From NCBI RefSeq assembly GCF_026810365.1, contig NZ_CP113948.1, positions 200,001-264,000 on the forward strand: a DNA stretch of 64,000 bases, read 5' to 3'. The position numbers and the translations under genes were made by a program. The stretch is from Flavobacterium praedii. Its GTDB lineage: Bacteria; Bacteroidota; Bacteroidia; Flavobacteriales; Flavobacteriaceae. Below the pieces are notes generated by a model. The model worked only from the letters and a program-made list of their open reading frames with translations. It ran no database searches and was not told the origin of the DNA. Shown piece after piece: positions 53,252-62,547 of the stretch (position 1 is its first letter; the number at the start of each line of letters is the position of its first letter).

Positions 53252-55114
53252 TTATCCTTCCAATTTTGCACTCAACTCAAACCATCTTTCCTCTTTGTTC
53301 TCAATTTTCTTGATGATGTTTTCCAGTTCTTTGGCTTTCTTTTCGATATCGGCATCTGCTACTTTTCCATCAGAGAATAATTGCTCAATTTTGGTTTTGT
53401 CAATCTCCAATTCCTTGATTTCTTTCTCTATCTTTTGAAATTCTTTTTGCTCGTTGAAAGTCAAATTTCCAGTCGGATTGTTTTGCTTCCACTCTTTTTT
53501 CTCTGTTTTGTTATCTTCTTTTTGAGCCACATCAGTGCTGTCTTCATAGGCTCTAAAATCAGAGTAATTTCCAGGAAATGTTTCAATTTCTCCTTGACCT
53601 CTAAAAATAAACAACTGATCTACAATTTTGTCCATAAAATAACGGTCATGCGAAACCACTACCAAACAGCCCGGGTAGTCCAAAAGGAAACTCTCTAATA
53701 CATTCAATGTCACAATATCCAAATCATTCGTTGGCTCATCGAGAATCAAAAAGTTTGGGTTCTGAATCAAAACGGTACATAAATACAGACGTTTCAATTC
53801 GCCTCCGCTTAATTTTTCTATATAGTCGTATTGTTTTTTAGAATCAAAAAGAAAACGCTCTAACAATTGCGAAGCCGAAATCAGTCTGCCTTTTGTTAAC
53901 GGAATAAATTCTCCGTATTCCTTAATGACATCGATTACACGTTGCCCTGGTTTTGGGTTAATTCCGCTTTGGGTATAATAACCAATTTTTATGGTATCAC
54001 CCACAACCACTTTTCCACCATCCAACGGAATAGTTCCTGTCAAAAGATTCAAGAAAGTAGATTTTCCAGTTCCGTTTTTACCAATGATTCCAATGCGCTC
54101 TCCACGTTGAAAATCATAACTGAAATTATCCAAAATGACGTGATCTTTGAATTTTTTAGAAATTTTGTGAAGCTCGATGATTTTGCTTCCCATACGTTCC
54201 ATGTTAATTTCTAGTTCGACTACATTTTCTTTTCTGCGACTTTGGGCTTTTTCCTTAATATCATAAAAATCGTCCTGACGCGATTTCGATTTGGTTGTTC
54301 TCGCTTTTGGTTGGCGACGCATCCATTCCAATTCTTTGACAAATAAGTTTTGTGCTTTATCAACACTCGCATTTTCGGAGGCGATGCGCTCTTCTTTTTT
54401 CTCTAAATAATACGAATAGTTTCCTTTGTATTGGTATATTTTTCCGTTGTCCAACTCAATTATTTCATTACAAACACGCTCCAAGAAAAAACGGTCGTGT
54501 GTCACCATGAATAATGTGATATTTTCTTTGGCAAAATAACTTTCTAACCATTCGATCATTTCAAGATCCAAGTGATTTGTTGGTTCATCCAGAATCAATA
54601 AATCGGGACGGTTGATCAAAATAATAGCCAGTGACAATCGTTTTTTCTGTCCACCCGAAAGGTTTTTTACTTTCAGTTTAAAGTCTTCCAACTTCAATTT
54701 GAACAAAATTTGTTTGTATTGCGTTTCAAAATCCCAAGCATTGTGCTGATCCATTCCGTCAAAAGCTTTTTGATAGGCTTCTTCATCCTCAGGATTTTCG
54801 AGTGCTTTTTCATAAGCTTCTATAATCTTTAAACTCTCATTATCCGATGCAAAAATGCTTTCTTCAATCGTTAATTCGTCTTGCAGTTTATTGTCTTGTG
54901 ACAAAAAAGCCATTCGAATGCTTTTTCTCAGCACAACTTGACCAGTATCGGGCTCGTCAAAACCATTAATAATGTTCATTATGGTAGTTTTACCCGAACC
55001 GTTTTTGGCGATAAAGGCAATTTTTTGATCTTTGTTAATTCCAAAGGAAATGTCTTTGAACAGCGTACGCTCCCCAAAAGATTTAGATATATTCTCTACT
55101 GATAAATAATTCAC
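53252..55114 (-). CDS. ABC-F family ATPase (Uup-like)
   Basis: This 620-residue protein has two ATPase domains without membrane parts: AKNGSGKTT, LSGGQKKRLSLAI and LLILDEPTNHLD in the first; GKNGTGKST, LSGGELKRLYLC and FLILDEPTNDLD in the second. A basic linker lies between them (about residues 240-300), and a C-terminal charged coiled coil (from about 550) resembles that of Uup. ABC-F proteins act on the ribosome or on branched DNA. A TACTTTTG -7 element lies 16 bases upstream of the ATG. It has no partner gene. Confidence 0.93.
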   Translation of the reverse strand: MNYLSVENISKSFGERTLFKDISFGINKDQKIAFIAKNGSGKTTIMNIINGFDEPDTGQVVLRKSIRMAFLSQDNKLQDELTIEESIFASDNESLKIIEAYEKALENPEDEEAYQKAFDGMDQHNAWDFETQYKQILFKLKLEDFKLKVKNLSGGQKKRLSLAIILINRPDLLILDEPTNHLDLEMIEWLESYFAKENITLFMVTHDRFFLERVCNEIIELDNGKIYQYKGNYSYYLEKKEERIASENASVDKAQNLFVKELEWMRRQPKARTTKSKSRQDDFYDIKEKAQSRRKENVVELEINMERMGSKIIELHKISKKFKDHVILDNFSYDFQRGERIGIIGKNGTGKSTFLNLLTGTIPLDGGKVVVGDTIKIGYYTQSGINPKPGQRVIDVIKEYGEFIPLTKGRLISASQLLERFLFDSKKQYDYIEKLSGGELKRLYLCTVLIQNPNFLILDEPTNDLDIVTLNVLESFLLDYPGCLVVVSHDRYFMDKIVDQLFIFRGQGEIETFPGNYSDFRAYEDSTDVAQKEDNKTEKKEWKQNNPTGNLTFNEQKEFQKIEKEIKELEIDKTKIEQLFSDGKVADADIEKKAKELENIIKKIENKEERWFELSAKLEG

Positions 55115-55195
55115 AAGGCTAATTTTTTGGCAAAAGTAAGCTATTATGAGACTAAATGCGAATTGTTTATTTTGAAACTAAGAAAGACAAGGCAA

Positions 55196-56149
55196 TCATT
55201 CTTTTAAATACGGACTCAAATCAATTGAATGTATTTGTTGTGGAGTGTTTACAAATGGTTTTTTTACAGTTGCTTCATTAGTCAAATAAAATACTTTCCC
55301 ATCTTCGCTAGCAATTCCTTCAACTTGATGAAAGGGAAGTTCAATTTTAATTTTTCGTTTATTCCCAGCCGAAAAATCATTGTTTTTGTAATCATATAAT
55401 AGGTATACAAACGGCTGAAGCATTTTTGAATACCCACACAAAACAATTCCTTTTTTCATAGGTAATACCGTTGCGCCTGTAATCAGTCCTTGCACATTCA
55501 GAGTCTCTTTGAGTTGGGCAATGTGCGTCCCGGGATTTTTTGGTAAAGAATACAAACTCGTTTTCTCACTATTCCATTGTTTGCTAAATAAATATATACT
55601 GTCCTGTAAAACTACAAATGCCTCACAGTCAAAATCGGTGGTGTTTGCTTTCTGAACATTGAAATCCGTTTGGTTTTCATACGAAAAAGCAATAGTGTCA
55701 ATTATAGGTACGTTTTCCAAAACTGACTTTTTATCAACTCTCAAAATCCGTAAATCTTTTCGGTTGCCTTTGTAATTATTCCCAAAATCACCAATATAGA
55801 GATATAAACTGTCTTGCGAAATTTCCTCCCAGTCATTGTTTTTTAATCCTTGTAGTGTAATTTTCTTCTGGATTTTTCCTTTTTTGTCTAGTCCATAAAG
55901 AGTAGTATCGTGATCGTCATTGTGTGTCCATAATAAATGTTCAAAAGCAATCAAACCCGAAGTTTCCTTAATCGAATCGCTTAGTTTTTCTGTAGATTTC
56001 GCCTTTACTTTTGCGGATGTGTACTCACAACTTCCATTATTTTCGGTGGCTTTTGGGTTGAATTTTTTCGCCAAACGATCCGTACAGCCCTGAATTTGGG
56101 AATAAGAACCAGTTACAACCAGTAAGAAAAGTAGAATCGTTTTTAGCAT
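55196..56149 (-). CDS. Exported protein of unknown function, beta-propeller-like
   Basis: This 317-residue protein, from the ATG giving MLKTILLFLLVVTGSYSQ, has a signal peptide cleaved near SYSQ. The next 25 residues (GCTDRLAKKFNPKATENNGSCEYTS) form a small two-Cys motif of the type found at the start of many flavobacterial surface proteins. The remaining part has evenly spaced strands such as LYIGDFGNNYKGNRKDLRIL and SGLIAFEHLLWTHNDDHD, which suggests a six- or seven-bladed propeller. I do not know a characterised homologue. No sorting tag is seen at the C-terminus. Confidence 0.7.
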   Translation of the reverse strand: MLKTILLFLLVVTGSYSQIQGCTDRLAKKFNPKATENNGSCEYTSAKVKAKSTEKLSDSIKETSGLIAFEHLLWTHNDDHDTTLYGLDKKGKIQKKITLQGLKNNDWEEISQDSLYLYIGDFGNNYKGNRKDLRILRVDKKSVLENVPIIDTIAFSYENQTDFNVQKANTTDFDCEAFVVLQDSIYLFSKQWNSEKTSLYSLPKNPGTHIAQLKETLNVQGLITGATVLPMKKGIVLCGYSKMLQPFVYLLYDYKNNDFSAGNKRKIKIELPFHQVEGIASEDGKVFYLTNEATVKKPFVNTPQQIHSIDLSPYLKE

Positions 56150-56239
56150 CGCAGTATTCAAATAGAAATCAAAAGCAAGATATTAAACAATTCTATAATA
56201 AAAAGGTTTTGGAGCGAATGATTGAGCATTTTTGGAGAC

Positions 56240-56337
56240 ATCGTTCCCGCTATCCGTTATATTCCCGATTAACAAAAACTACGACAAAAACGCCTTGTTT
56301 TTCTAAATCGGGAGATGCCACTTCTATCGGGGCTCAA
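56240..56337 (-). ncRNA. Structured intergenic element, copy C (flavo-1-like)
   Basis: On the minus strand the element reads GAGCCCCGATAGAAGTGGCA, a CCCGATT..AATCGGG hairpin (56312-56306 with 56270-56264), and ATAACGGATAGCGGGAACG. The outer CCCG/CGGG helix and the ATAGAAG..GATAG loop match copies A and B. It lies between the exported protein gene and the glycosyltransferase gene and overlaps a 68-codon plus-strand frame, which I take as chance. Confidence 0.5.
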
Positions 56338-56575
56338 GAGGTTTTATGGTTTTTGGGATTGATTTTTTTGATAAGGCAATTGTCTTTCCTAAATATGAGA
56401 AAGCTCCATAAATAGAGCTGTAATTCGGTAATAAAGCAGGTAATTAATCAAAATAAAAAGCTGTCTAGCTCTATATTTTTTTCTTCTTTAATAACTAATA
56501 ACTGCTATAAGAGTCATGAATATAAAAAACAAATGGGATTGTTTTTTTGGAATTTCTATTCTTTATATTTGCCTT

Positions 56576-57751
56576 ATGCAATTATCCGTTATCATTCTCA
56601 ATTATAATGTTCGCTATTTTTTAGAACTCTGTGTGCAAAGCGTACAAAGCGCTACAGAAAACATATATGCCGAAATCATTGTGGTAGACAACAATTCTTC
56701 TGACGATAGTTGCAACATGATAAAATCACGTTTTCCAAATGTGAAGCTCATTAGAAACAATCAAAACGTTGGCTTTCCAAAAGGCAATAATATAGGAGTA
56801 GCTCAGGCAAAAGGGGAATACATTTGTATTCTAAATCCAGATACTGTCGTTGCTGAAGATACGTTTGAAAAAGTATTGAATTTCGCCAAAAAGCAAAATA
56901 ATCTTGGAATTGTAGGTGTAAAACTAATCGACGGAACGGGTAATTTTCTACCCGAAAGCAAAAGAGGGATTCCTACGCCGTGGGTTGCCTTTACTAAAAT
57001 TTGCAGTTTGTATAAAATCTTTCCAAAATCTAGATTTTTTAATCAATATTATGCGCAGCATTTATCTGAAAATGAAACGGGTGAAGTAGAAATTTTGGTG
57101 GGGGCTTTTATGTTCCTGAAAAATGAGTTGTACAATGAGGTAGGCGGTTTTGATGAAAATTGTTTTATGTATTCAGACGATATTGATTTGTCGTATATGG
57201 TATTGCAAAAAGGAAAGACGAATTATTATTATCATGACACAACTGTAATACATTATAAAGGAGAAAGCACAATTAAGGATGGAACTTATATGAAACGATT
57301 TCAAGAAGCAATGACGTTTTTCTATAAAAAACATTTCCAAGTATCCGTTTTTTTTAATGTATTTATGAGGATAGGAATTGTGTTTTTTTCTGTAATAAAA
57401 AGAATTCAGGGTAGGTCTAAAACTAAAACAACTTCTAGAAAATATTTGTTATTATCGACTTCTGAAACGGTAGTGAAAAATATAATAGGTGTAGTTCAAA
57501 AAAAGGTAAATTTTCTCGAATGGAAATCAGAAAAAGAGGTAAATTTGTCATCAAATTCAATAAAAAAAGGGACGCAAATTATTATGGATAATGAGTTTTT
57601 TTCTTTTAAAGAATGCATTAAAATTCATGAAAGGTTTAAAAATAAAGGAATAACCTTTAGAATTATACCTAAAAATGCAGATTTTATCATTGGAAGTGAT
57701 TCTTCTAATGATAGAGGAGAGGTTGTAATAATCGGTAAAAATTACATTTAG
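56576..57751 (+). CDS. Glycosyltransferase family 2
   Basis: This protein of 391 residues starts with MQLSVIILNYNVRYFLELCV, the classical GT2 N-terminus; an ATG 60 bases upstream would add a strange leader. Catalytic motifs are IIVVDNNSSDDSC (nucleotide site), GFPKGNNIGVAQAKG, LNPDTVV (DXD-like metal site) and GGFDENCFMYSDDIDLSY. The C-terminal 120 residues hold a membrane-near helix and a separate soluble part. It likely adds sugars to a cell-surface glycan. A TATATTTG element ends four bases before the ATG, which suggests a leaderless mRNA or a promoter elsewhere. Confidence 0.87.
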   Translation: MQLSVIILNYNVRYFLELCVQSVQSATENIYAEIIVVDNNSSDDSCNMIKSRFPNVKLIRNNQNVGFPKGNNIGVAQAKGEYICILNPDTVVAEDTFEKVLNFAKKQNNLGIVGVKLIDGTGNFLPESKRGIPTPWVAFTKICSLYKIFPKSRFFNQYYAQHLSENETGEVEILVGAFMFLKNELYNEVGGFDENCFMYSDDIDLSYMVLQKGKTNYYYHDTTVIHYKGESTIKDGTYMKRFQEAMTFFYKKHFQVSVFFNVFMRIGIVFFSVIKRIQGRSKTKTTSRKYLLLSTSETVVKNIIGVVQKKVNFLEWKSEKEVNLSSNSIKKGTQIIMDNEFFSFKECIKIHERFKNKGITFRIIPKNADFIIGSDSSNDRGEVVIIGKNYI

Positions 57752-57821
57752 TGTAATTTATATTGATAATATTCATTAATTTCGCAAACAGAAAATCAAA
57801 ATCATCTTTTAGATTAACAAT

Positions 57822-59135
57822 ATGGCAAGATTTGAATTAAAGCTTCCTAAAATGGGAGAGAGCGTTGCAGAAGCAACCATCACAAATTGGTTAAAAGAAG
57901 TTGGCGACAAAATTGAAGCGGATGAAGCTGTTTTGGAAATTGCTACCGATAAAGTTGATTCCGAAGTCCCATCGGAGGTTTCGGGTGTTCTTGTCGAAAA
58001 ATTGTTTGGTAAAGATGATTTGGTTCAAGTAGGACAGACCATTGCTATTATTGAAACTCAAGGAGGAAGTGTTGAAGCGCCAAGTCTTGAGATTACATCA
58101 GCCATTGTAGAAGAGATTCAAAAAACAGTTGAAGTAGCTAAAGAATCTGTTGCAACTCCAATTAGTTTTTCTGAAAGTGATAAATTCTTTTCTCCATTAG
58201 TAAAAAATATTGCAAAAGAAGAAGGGATTTCTTTGGGTGAATTGGTGAGTATAAAAGGTACAGGAAAAGAAGGACGTGTTACCAAAGAAGATATATTGAG
58301 TTACGTAAAAAATAGAGGATCTCAACCAGCAACTGTGGTGGAGACACCAGTCAAAGCGATTGAAACTCCAAAGGTTTCTGCTGTAAGTACTCCGTCACAA
58401 AAGGTTTCTCCTATTTCTGTAAGTGGAGGAGATGAAATCGTAGAAATGGACAGAATGACCAAGCTTGTTGCTGGATATATGGTGGCTTCTGTGCAAACTT
58501 CGGCGCACGTACAGTCGTTTGTTGAGGTAGATGTGACAAACATTGTAAAATGGAGAGAGAAAAATAAGAATATTTTTGAGAAACGTGAGGGAGAGAAATT
58601 GACTTACACTCCAATTTTTATGGAAGCAGTCGCCAAAGCATTAAAGGATTTTCCTGATATGAATGTCTCAGTCGATGGTGATTTTATTATAAAAAAGAAA
58701 AATATAAACCTTGGAATGGCAGCTTCATTGCCAAATGGAAATCTAATCGTTCCAGTTATAAAAAATGCAGACCAATTGAATTTGGTGGGAATGGCAAAAG
58801 CAGTGAATGACTTAGGTGGTCGTGCCAAAGCAGGAAAGCTAAAACCAGATGATACACAAGGAGGAACTTATACAGTTACCAATGTAGGTACTTTTGGAAG
58901 CGTTTTTGGAACGCCAATTTTGAACCAGCCGCAAGTTGGTATTTTGGCACTCGGTGCAATACGAAAAATGCCAGCGGTTATAGAAACTCCAGACGGTGAT
59001 TTTATAGGGATTCGCCAAAAAATGTTCTTGTCTCACAGTTATGATCATCGTGTTGTAAATGGTGCGCTTGGTGGAAACTTTGTAAAACGCGTAGCCGATT
59101 ATCTTGAAGCATTTGATGTAAATAGAGATTGCTAA
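57822..59135 (+). CDS. Dihydrolipoamide acyltransferase (E2 of a 2-oxoacid dehydrogenase)
   Basis: This 437-residue E2 has one lipoyl domain (residues 1-80; the lipoylated Lys is Lys-44 in ATDKVDSEV), an E3-binding domain near residues 125-165 (FSPLVKNIAKEEGISLGEL), a linker, and the acyltransferase domain from about 205. The catalytic motif is SHSYDHRVVNGALGG: the usual Asp of HxxxDG is Asn. It serves a branched-chain, pyruvate or 2-oxoglutarate dehydrogenase; E1 and E3 genes are not adjacent, so the complex cannot be named. It lies between the glycosyltransferase and exonuclease genes on the same strand. Confidence 0.9.
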   Translation: MARFELKLPKMGESVAEATITNWLKEVGDKIEADEAVLEIATDKVDSEVPSEVSGVLVEKLFGKDDLVQVGQTIAIIETQGGSVEAPSLEITSAIVEEIQKTVEVAKESVATPISFSESDKFFSPLVKNIAKEEGISLGELVSIKGTGKEGRVTKEDILSYVKNRGSQPATVVETPVKAIETPKVSAVSTPSQKVSPISVSGGDEIVEMDRMTKLVAGYMVASVQTSAHVQSFVEVDVTNIVKWREKNKNIFEKREGEKLTYTPIFMEAVAKALKDFPDMNVSVDGDFIIKKKNINLGMAASLPNGNLIVPVIKNADQLNLVGMAKAVNDLGGRAKAGKLKPDDTQGGTYTVTNVGTFGSVFGTPILNQPQVGILALGAIRKMPAVIETPDGDFIGIRQKMFLSHSYDHRVVNGALGGNFVKRVADYLEAFDVNRDC

Positions 59136-59158
59136 GTTGTGTCTAAAATTATAATAAA

Positions 59159-59192
59159 TAGCCCTTTTAAAGTTTTGAACTTTGTAAGGGTT
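59159..59192 (+). terminator. Terminator after the E2 gene
   Basis: AGCCCTTTTAAAGTT and AACTTTGTAAGGGTT form an imperfect hairpin with a three-base loop, followed by nine T. Confidence 0.75.
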
Positions 59193-59263
59193 ATTTTTTT
59201 TTGGAACTTCGTGATTTTGTGCCTTCAGGGTAAAATAAATTAGCAAAACTCATGGTTAAAATT

Positions 59264-59271
59264 TATATTTG
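59264..59271 (+). promoter_or_regulatory. Bacteroidota -7 promoter element
   Basis: TATATTTG fits TAnnTTTG and lies 20 bases before the exonuclease ATG. Confidence 0.4.
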
Positions 59272-59291
59272 TACCAATTCAAACACAAAAA

Positions 59292-60062
59292 ATGGAACTA
59301 AAACTCAATAAGCCAATTTGTTTTTTCGATCTTGAAACTACAGGAATTGACATTGGAAAAGATAGAATTGTAGAAATATCAGTTTTTAAAGTTTTCCCAA
59401 ACGGAAATAAAGAAAGTAAAACATGGTTGGTAAACCCAACAATTCCAATTCCGCCACAATCAACCGCCATTCATGGAATAAGTGATGAAAAAGTAGCTAA
59501 TGAACCTACATTTAATGAACTTGCACCTCAAGTTTATAATATGATTAAGGATAGTGATTTGGCTGGATTCAATTCAGATCGTTTTGATATTCCATTGTTA
59601 GCAGAAGAATTATTGCGTGCAGGAGTAGATTTTGATATGAAAGGTAGGGTTTCTGTTGATGTGCAAACCATTTTTCATAAAATGGAAGAGCGTACCTTGA
59701 GTGCGGCTTTGAAATTTTACTGTGGCAAAGGACTTGAAAATGCTCATTCAGCTGAAGCAGATACGATGGCAACTTATGAAATCCTAATGGCGCAATTGGA
59801 GCGTTATCCTGAATTGGAAAACGATATGAAATCTTTGTCTGAGTTTACTACCAGAAAAAAAATCGCTGATTTTGCCGGAATGATAGCTTTTGATGCTGAT
59901 AACGAGGAGGTTTTTACCTTTGGAAAACATAAAGGAGTCAAAGTAGATAAGATTTTAGAGTCGGAGCCAGGTTATTATAGTTGGATTCAAAATGCTGATT
60001 TTCCATTGTATACCAAAAAAGTTTTGACAGCTATTAAATTAAGAAAATTAAATACGAAATAA
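59292..60062 (+). CDS. DEDDh 3'-5' exonuclease (DnaQ-like)
   Basis: This 256-residue protein has the four acidic motifs of DnaQ-type exonucleases: FFDLETTGID near residue 12, FNSDRFDIPLL near residue 94, and HSAEADTMATYEIL near residue 151, with the His of the DEDDh class. The C-terminal part has FTFGKHKGVKV and YYSWIQNADFPLYTKK, a small domain also found at the end of ExoX-like enzymes. It removes nucleotides from DNA or RNA 3' ends, probably in repair. It is followed by a G+C-rich inverted repeat. Confidence 0.9.
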   Translation: MELKLNKPICFFDLETTGIDIGKDRIVEISVFKVFPNGNKESKTWLVNPTIPIPPQSTAIHGISDEKVANEPTFNELAPQVYNMIKDSDLAGFNSDRFDIPLLAEELLRAGVDFDMKGRVSVDVQTIFHKMEERTLSAALKFYCGKGLENAHSAEADTMATYEILMAQLERYPELENDMKSLSEFTTRKKIADFAGMIAFDADNEEVFTFGKHKGVKVDKILESEPGYYSWIQNADFPLYTKKVLTAIKLRKLNTK

Positions 60063-60063
60063 T

Positions 60064-60126
60064 GCCCCCTTGCCCCCGAAGGGGGAATGAGCAATAATGA
60101 AGCTCCCCCTTCGGGGGTTGGGGGGC
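60064..60126. repeat. G+C-rich inverted repeat
   Basis: GCCCCCTTGCCCCCGAAGGG and onward (60064-60086) is complementary to 60104-60126 apart from three bases at the centre of each arm. Each arm also holds its own CCCCC-GAA-GGGGG hairpin. Its composition is unlike the A+T-rich surroundings. It lies between the exonuclease stop and the next gene start. Confidence 0.65.
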
Positions 60127-60134
60127 TGATAATT

Positions 60135-60746
60135 ATGAAAATAATCTGTATCGGCAGAAATTATGCCAGTCATATTGAAGAATTAAAAAATGAGCGTCCA
60201 ACGGAGCCTGTTGTTTTTATGAAGCCGGATTCGGCAATTTTGTTAAAACAACATCCTTTTGTGATTCCAGAATTTTCCGAAGACATTCATCATGAAATTG
60301 AACTTATTGTAAAAATAAGTAAAGTCGGAAAATATATAGAACCTAAATTTGCCCATAAATACTATGAAGAAGTAAGTGTGGGGATCGATTTTACGGCAAG
60401 AGATCTACAAGCTAAATTAAAAGAAAAGGGACTTCCGTGGGAAAAAGCCAAAGCATTTGATGGCTCAGCGGTTATAGGAGAATTTTTGCCTAAAAGTCAG
60501 TTTGTTTCATTAGAAAATATTACATTTGAATTAACAAACAATAATAGTATCGTACAGAAAGGGAATACTAATAGAATGTTGTGGAATGTCGATGAGTTAA
60601 TATCGTATGTTTCTCAATTTTTTACGTTAAAGATTGGAGATATTATTTTTACAGGGACTCCAGAGGGGGTTGCTGCTGTAAATCCTGATGATGTTTTAGA
60701 GGGATTTTTAGAAGGAAATAAACTATTTAGAATACAAGTAAAATAA
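60135..60746 (+). CDS. Fumarylacetoacetate hydrolase family protein
   Basis: This 203-residue protein, from the ATG giving MKIICIGRNYASHIEEL, shows the FAH-family pattern: IGRNYASHI at the N-terminus, PVVFMKPDSAILL, HHEIELIVKISK with the metal-binding Glu residues, GIDFTARDLQ and DIIFTGTPEGV near the end. An upstream ATG would begin within the G+C-rich repeat, so it is rejected. The family includes acylpyruvate hydrolases and oxaloacetate decarboxylases; the substrate here is not clear. The next gene starts on the last base of its stop codon. Confidence 0.88.
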   Translation: MKIICIGRNYASHIEELKNERPTEPVVFMKPDSAILLKQHPFVIPEFSEDIHHEIELIVKISKVGKYIEPKFAHKYYEEVSVGIDFTARDLQAKLKEKGLPWEKAKAFDGSAVIGEFLPKSQFVSLENITFELTNNNSIVQKGNTNRMLWNVDELISYVSQFFTLKIGDIIFTGTPEGVAAVNPDDVLEGFLEGNKLFRIQVK

Positions 60747-61090
60747 TGGCTTTAAAATACAACTTAGCAAAAGTTTATGCACTTTCGGATAATGATCCAG
60801 AGTTCGTAAATGAAATTTTAAATTTATTTGTCACCGAAGTTCCTGAAGACTTGATGCAAATTGGAGAGGGGATCAAAAAGAAAGATCATAAACATGCCTA
60901 TGCTTTTGCACATAAATTGAAGCCTACATTGGATTTACTTGGTTTGAATGTGGCATTCGAGGAAATTTTGCAAATTGAGGCTTGGACCAAAACAGAAGGC
61001 AAAAAGAAAGAAATAATTGAAACTTACAAGAGTGTAAAATCTCAGGTAAAGGATGCTATAAAAGAGTTGAGAAAAGATTTCGATCTTTAA
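60746..61090 (+). CDS. Orphan Hpt-domain phosphotransfer protein
   Basis: This 114-residue all-helical protein is a stand-alone histidine phosphotransfer (Hpt) domain. The motif AYAFAHKLKPTLDLLGL holds the phospho-accepting His, here followed by KLKP rather than the usual SLKG. Length and helix pattern fit a four-helix bundle. No sensor kinase or response regulator is next to it. Its ATG overlaps the last base of the upstream stop, so it is translationally coupled to the FAH-family gene. It probably relays phosphate between proteins encoded elsewhere. Confidence 0.85.
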   Translation: MALKYNLAKVYALSDNDPEFVNEILNLFVTEVPEDLMQIGEGIKKKDHKHAYAFAHKLKPTLDLLGLNVAFEEILQIEAWTKTEGKKKEIIETYKSVKSQVKDAIKELRKDFDL

Positions 61091-61140
61091 AAATTTATTT
61101 TTTATCGTTTTTAATTCCTTTAAAACTAAAAAAAAACATT

Positions 61141-61190
61141 AAATAATCCACGACTGTATTGATTTATACAGTTGGAGGATTATTTTTTTT
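61141..61190 (+). terminator. Terminator after the Hpt gene
   Basis: AAATAATCC..ACTGTA pairs with TACAGT..GGATTATTT around a short loop, and T-tracts follow. Confidence 0.75.
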
Positions 61191-61221
61191 ATCTTATGCA
61201 AAATGTAAATAGGGTCAAAAT

Positions 61222-62475
61222 ATGAAAGCAGCAATAGTTACCATTGGCGATGAAATTTTAATTGGTCAAATTGTAGATACAAATTCGGGTTTTATAGCAA
61301 AAGCTTTGGATAAAATTGGCGTTGAGGTATATGAAATGCTGTCCATAAGTGATTCGCAAGAACACATATTGGATACATTTTCAAAACTTCAAAATACGGT
61401 AGATATTGTAATCATTACGGGAGGTCTAGGGCCAACAAAGGATGATGTAACCAAGAAAACGTTTTGTGATTATTTTGAAGACGAATTGGTGATTGATGAA
61501 TCTGTTTTGGCTCATGTTACAGAATTGATTGAAGGGTATTTTAAAAGAAAAATAACTCAAATCAACAAAGATCAAGCATTAGTTCCCTCGAAAGTGACAG
61601 TCCTTCATAATCGATATGGAACTGCTCCTGGTTTATGGATGAAAAAAGAAAAAACTGTTTTTGTTTCTCTTCCAGGTGTCCCTTTTGAGATGAAATATTT
61701 GGTTGAAAACGAGATTATTCCAAAGTTAGTTAACGAATATGACCGCCCCTATATTCTGCACAAAACGATATTAACGTATGGGCAAGGCGAGAGTCTAGTA
61801 GCTGAGCGTATTGAAAAATGGGAGGATAGTTTGCCTTCTTTTTTAAAGCTGGCATATTTGCCGAGTTTTGGAAAATTACGGTTGCGCCTCACAGCGCGCG
61901 GAACAGATAAAAAAATGCTAGAAGAAGCAATAGCAGATTATGTAGATTCTTTAGATTCAATTATCCATGATATAATTGTCGGTTTTGAGGAAGAGGATAC
62001 TATAGAAGTTGTTTTGGGAAAAATTTTGTCTAAGCAAAATGTAACATTATCAACTGCAGAGAGTTGTACTGGAGGGAAAATTGCGGAAATGATTGCATCA
62101 GTTCCAGGAGCTTCCAGTTATTTTAGAGGAAGTGTCGTGGCTTATGCAACAGAAGTGAAGATTCATGTACTTGGTGTTTCGGAAAGTTTGATACAGGAAC
62201 ACACAGTTGTTAGTGCCGAAGTCGCAAAAGCTATGGCTTTGAATGTAAAAGCATTACTCAAAACTGATTATGCAATTGCAACTACAGGTAATGCAGGACC
62301 GTCAAAAGGAGAGGCAAGTGCCAATGTTGGAACAGTATATATTGCATTAGCAACACCAAATGAAGTTGTTGTTGAAATGTTTGATTTTGGTCAACCCCGT
62401 GAAAAAGTGATAGATAGGGCGGCTGTTAAAGGACTTGAAATGTTACTGAAAGAAATTTCAAAAAAAGAGCTATAA
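61222..62475 (+). CDS. cinA: CinA-family protein (NMN amidohydrolase / competence-damage protein)
   Basis: This 417-residue protein has the two CinA domains. The N-terminal molybdopterin-binding-like domain shows [19 protein letters not shown] and [16 protein letters not shown]. The C-terminal PncC amidohydrolase domain has [35 protein letters not shown] and [10 protein letters not shown], the last one differing from the usual TGIAGP form. It probably clears nicotinamide mononucleotide or ADP-ribose-like products in NAD turnover. It follows the terminator at 61141 and precedes the ribosomal genes. Confidence 0.94.
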   Translation: MKAAIVTIGDEILIGQIVDTNSGFIAKALDKIGVEVYEMLSISDSQEHILDTFSKLQNTVDIVIITGGLGPTKDDVTKKTFCDYFEDELVIDESVLAHVTELIEGYFKRKITQINKDQALVPSKVTVLHNRYGTAPGLWMKKEKTVFVSLPGVPFEMKYLVENEIIPKLVNEYDRPYILHKTILTYGQGESLVAERIEKWEDSLPSFLKLAYLPSFGKLRLRLTARGTDKKMLEEAIADYVDSLDSIIHDIIVGFEEEDTIEVVLGKILSKQNVTLSTAESCTGGKIAEMIASVPGASSYFRGSVVAYATEVKIHVLGVSESLIQEHTVVSAEVAKAMALNVKALLKTDYAIATTGNAGPSKGEASANVGTVYIALATPNEVVVEMFDFGQPREKVIDRAAVKGLEMLLKEISKKEL

Positions 62476-62547
62476 TTTTTTTGGTTTATAGGTTTATTTT
62501 TCTTTTCTTTGCACCCTGATTTTAGATAACGATAAAAGATAAGTATA

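Noticed and set aside
56209..56415. A 68-codon plus-strand frame before the glycosyltransferase
   Set aside because: It is covered almost fully by structured element C, and its translation has no motif.
58839..59246. A 135-codon minus-strand frame overlapping the end of the E2 gene
   Set aside because: It runs antisense to a well-conserved catalytic region and crosses a terminator.
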